From NCBI RefSeq assembly GCF_040438645.1, contig NZ_CP159253.1, positions 3,348,001 through 3,412,000 of the forward strand: 64,000 bases of DNA, given 5' to 3'. Position numbers and translations under genes: made by a program. Source of the stretch: Mesorhizobium sp. WSM2240. GTDB lineage: Bacteria > Pseudomonadota > Alphaproteobacteria > Rhizobiales > Rhizobiaceae. Positions 63,101 through 64,000 of this stretch are shown piece after piece. The notes beneath the pieces were generated by a model. The model searched no databases. It saw nothing but the letters and a program-made list of their open reading frames with translations, and was not told the origin of the DNA. The first letter of the stretch is position 1. Each line of letters opens with the position of its first letter.

Positions 63101-64000
63101 CTAAACTGCGTTCTCGCTGAGCAGGCGGTTCGCTGCCGCCCGCGCCTCTTCGGTAATGGTCGCGCCGGCCAGCATGCGGGCAATCTCCTCCTGCCGCGAG
63201 CCGCGGTCCATTTCCGCAATGCTGGTCGAGACCTGGCTGGCCCCGCCCGATTTGGAGATGAGGAAGTGTGTGCCCGCCCGTGCCGCGACCTGCGGCGCAT
63301 GGGTCACCGACAGCACCTGCACCCGTGCCGACAGCCGAGCCAGCCTCTGCCCGATGGCGTCGGCAACAGCCCCGCCAACACCAGTGTCGATCTCGTCGAA
63401 CACCAGCGTCGGCGCCGAGCCGCGATCTGCGAGCGCCACCTTGAGCGCCAGAAGGAAGCGCGACAGCTCGCCGCCTGACGCGACCTTCATCATCGGGCCG
63501 GCTCGCGTTCCGGGGTTGGTCCGCACCCAGAACTCGACCTGGTCGACGCCTTGTTCCATTCGGTTGTCGGGTTCACTCGACATTTCCACGATGAACTCGG
63601 CGCGTTCCAGCTTCAGCGCCGGCAATTCGGCCATCACGGTCTTCTGCAGGCCGACCGCCGCGCCCTTGCGCAATTCGGAAAGCCGCTGGGCGATCTCGTC
63701 GTAGGCATCGCGGGCGACCGCCGCCTGCTTTTCCAGGGTGCGAAGCCGCTCCTCGCCTGCATCGAGATCAGCGAGATCCGCCGCCATCGTATCACGCAGC
63801 TGCGCCAGATCGTCGACCTGCACATTGTGCTTGCGGGACGCGGCGCGCAGCGCAAACAGCCGCTCCTCGGCCCTTTCAAGCCGCTGCGGATCGTATACCG
63901 TCGCGCGCATGGCGGCCTCGACGGCCGATTGCGCCGCGTCGAGCGACAGCATCGCTTCGTCGAGCGAAGTCACCACCTCGTCGAGCAGGCCCGGAACATC
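63101..64000 (-). CDS. recN: DNA repair protein RecN (5' part outside window)
   Basis: This is the C-terminal 299 residues of an SMC-like ATPase. Coiled coil (RLFALRAASRKHNVQVDDLA) comes first. Then SGGELSRFLLALKVAL (ABC signature), Walker B TLVFDEIDTGVGG and the D/H loop VTHAPQVAARA complete the nucleotide-binding head. RecN helps double-strand break repair. The frame is open to the window edge (DVPGLLDEVVTSLDEAM), so the start lies beyond it. Confidence 0.95.
   Translation of the reverse strand, partial: DVPGLLDEVVTSLDEAMLSLDAAQSAVEAAMRATVYDPQRLERAEERLFALRAASRKHNVQVDDLAQLRDTMAADLADLDAGEERLRTLEKQAAVARDAYDEIAQRLSELRKGAAVGLQKTVMAELPALKLERAEFIVEMSSEPDNRMEQGVDQVEFWVRTNPGTRAGPMMKVASGGELSRFLLALKVALADRGSAPTLVFDEIDTGVGGAVADAIGQRLARLSARVQVLSVTHAPQVAARAGTHFLISKSGGASQVSTSIAEMDRGSRQEEIARMLAGATITEEARAAANRLLSENAV

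Overview
The window is high-GC chromosomal DNA of an alphaproteobacterium in the order Rhizobiales. It most resembles the Mesorhizobium / Phyllobacteriaceae lineage. The evidence is a circularly permuted two-piece tmRNA with tag ANDNYAEARLAA, BA14K, DUF982, DUF1127, DUF4169 and alpha-type SspB genes, sigma-EcfG-type promoters (GGAAC-N16-CGTT), and rhizobial intergenic palindromic repeats. Most of the window is a core chromosome with housekeeping and accessory genes interleaved. I see no prophage, IS transposase, CRISPR array, rRNA or tRNA gene.

Layout. 0-14 kb: a truncated EEP-family nuclease, an exported BA14K protein, PilZ, ilvC with a TetR gene just upstream, VOC, pdxJ, a RecD-like helicase, a cobalt-type nitrile hydratase operon (alpha-beta-activator), LysE, a MazEF-type toxin-antitoxin pair, and ilvB-ilvN. 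A leader-peptide attenuator (Ile-Leu-Val-Val peptide plus terminator) lies in front of ilvB. After these come a dehalogenase-like hydrolase and an XRE-cupin regulator. 14-26 kb: a HerA-like ATPase, a diguanylate cyclase, miaA and serB head to head with overlapping start codons, GNAT, then a minus-strand block thyA-folA-hflK-hflC-DUF2065-degP-like, and ssrA. 26-42 kb: an MFS exporter with a divergent TetR gene, sspB (adaptor for ssrA-tagged proteins), a stress-promoter hsp20, a giant AsmA protein, a DUF1326-DUF2182 metal-handling pair, a D-lactate/glycolate-type FAD oxidase, a hotdog thioesterase, a dienelactone hydrolase, an L,D-transpeptidase and an OmpA-like lipoprotein. 42-50 kb: a surface-glycan group (GT2, methyltransferase, GtrA; opposite strand PIG-V-like transferase and partner) and a class A PBP with a BA14K-like tail. 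50-64 kb: uvrD/pcrA carrying an in-frame palindromic repeat, an AT-rich island, DUF488, a LbH acetyltransferase, CreA, SCO1, PrmA, DUF1127, aminopeptidase P, AzlCD, ligA and the 3' part of recN.

Recurring themes are branched-chain amino acid synthesis (ilvC, ilvBN with attenuator) and protein quality control (tmRNA, SspB, HflKC, DegP-like, Hsp20). Others are envelope and stress functions under likely general-stress control (perfect EcfG promoters before BA14K and hsp20, near-matches before DUF982 and an exported protein) and DNA repair (UvrD, LigA, RecN, RecD-like). The signals I consider most worth a second look are the palindromic repeat inside uvrD, a two-copy repeat whose ends co-vary, the shared BA14K/PBP tail, the overlapping miaA/serB starts, the probable AUU start of the AsmA gene, and the DUF1326-DUF2182 pair.
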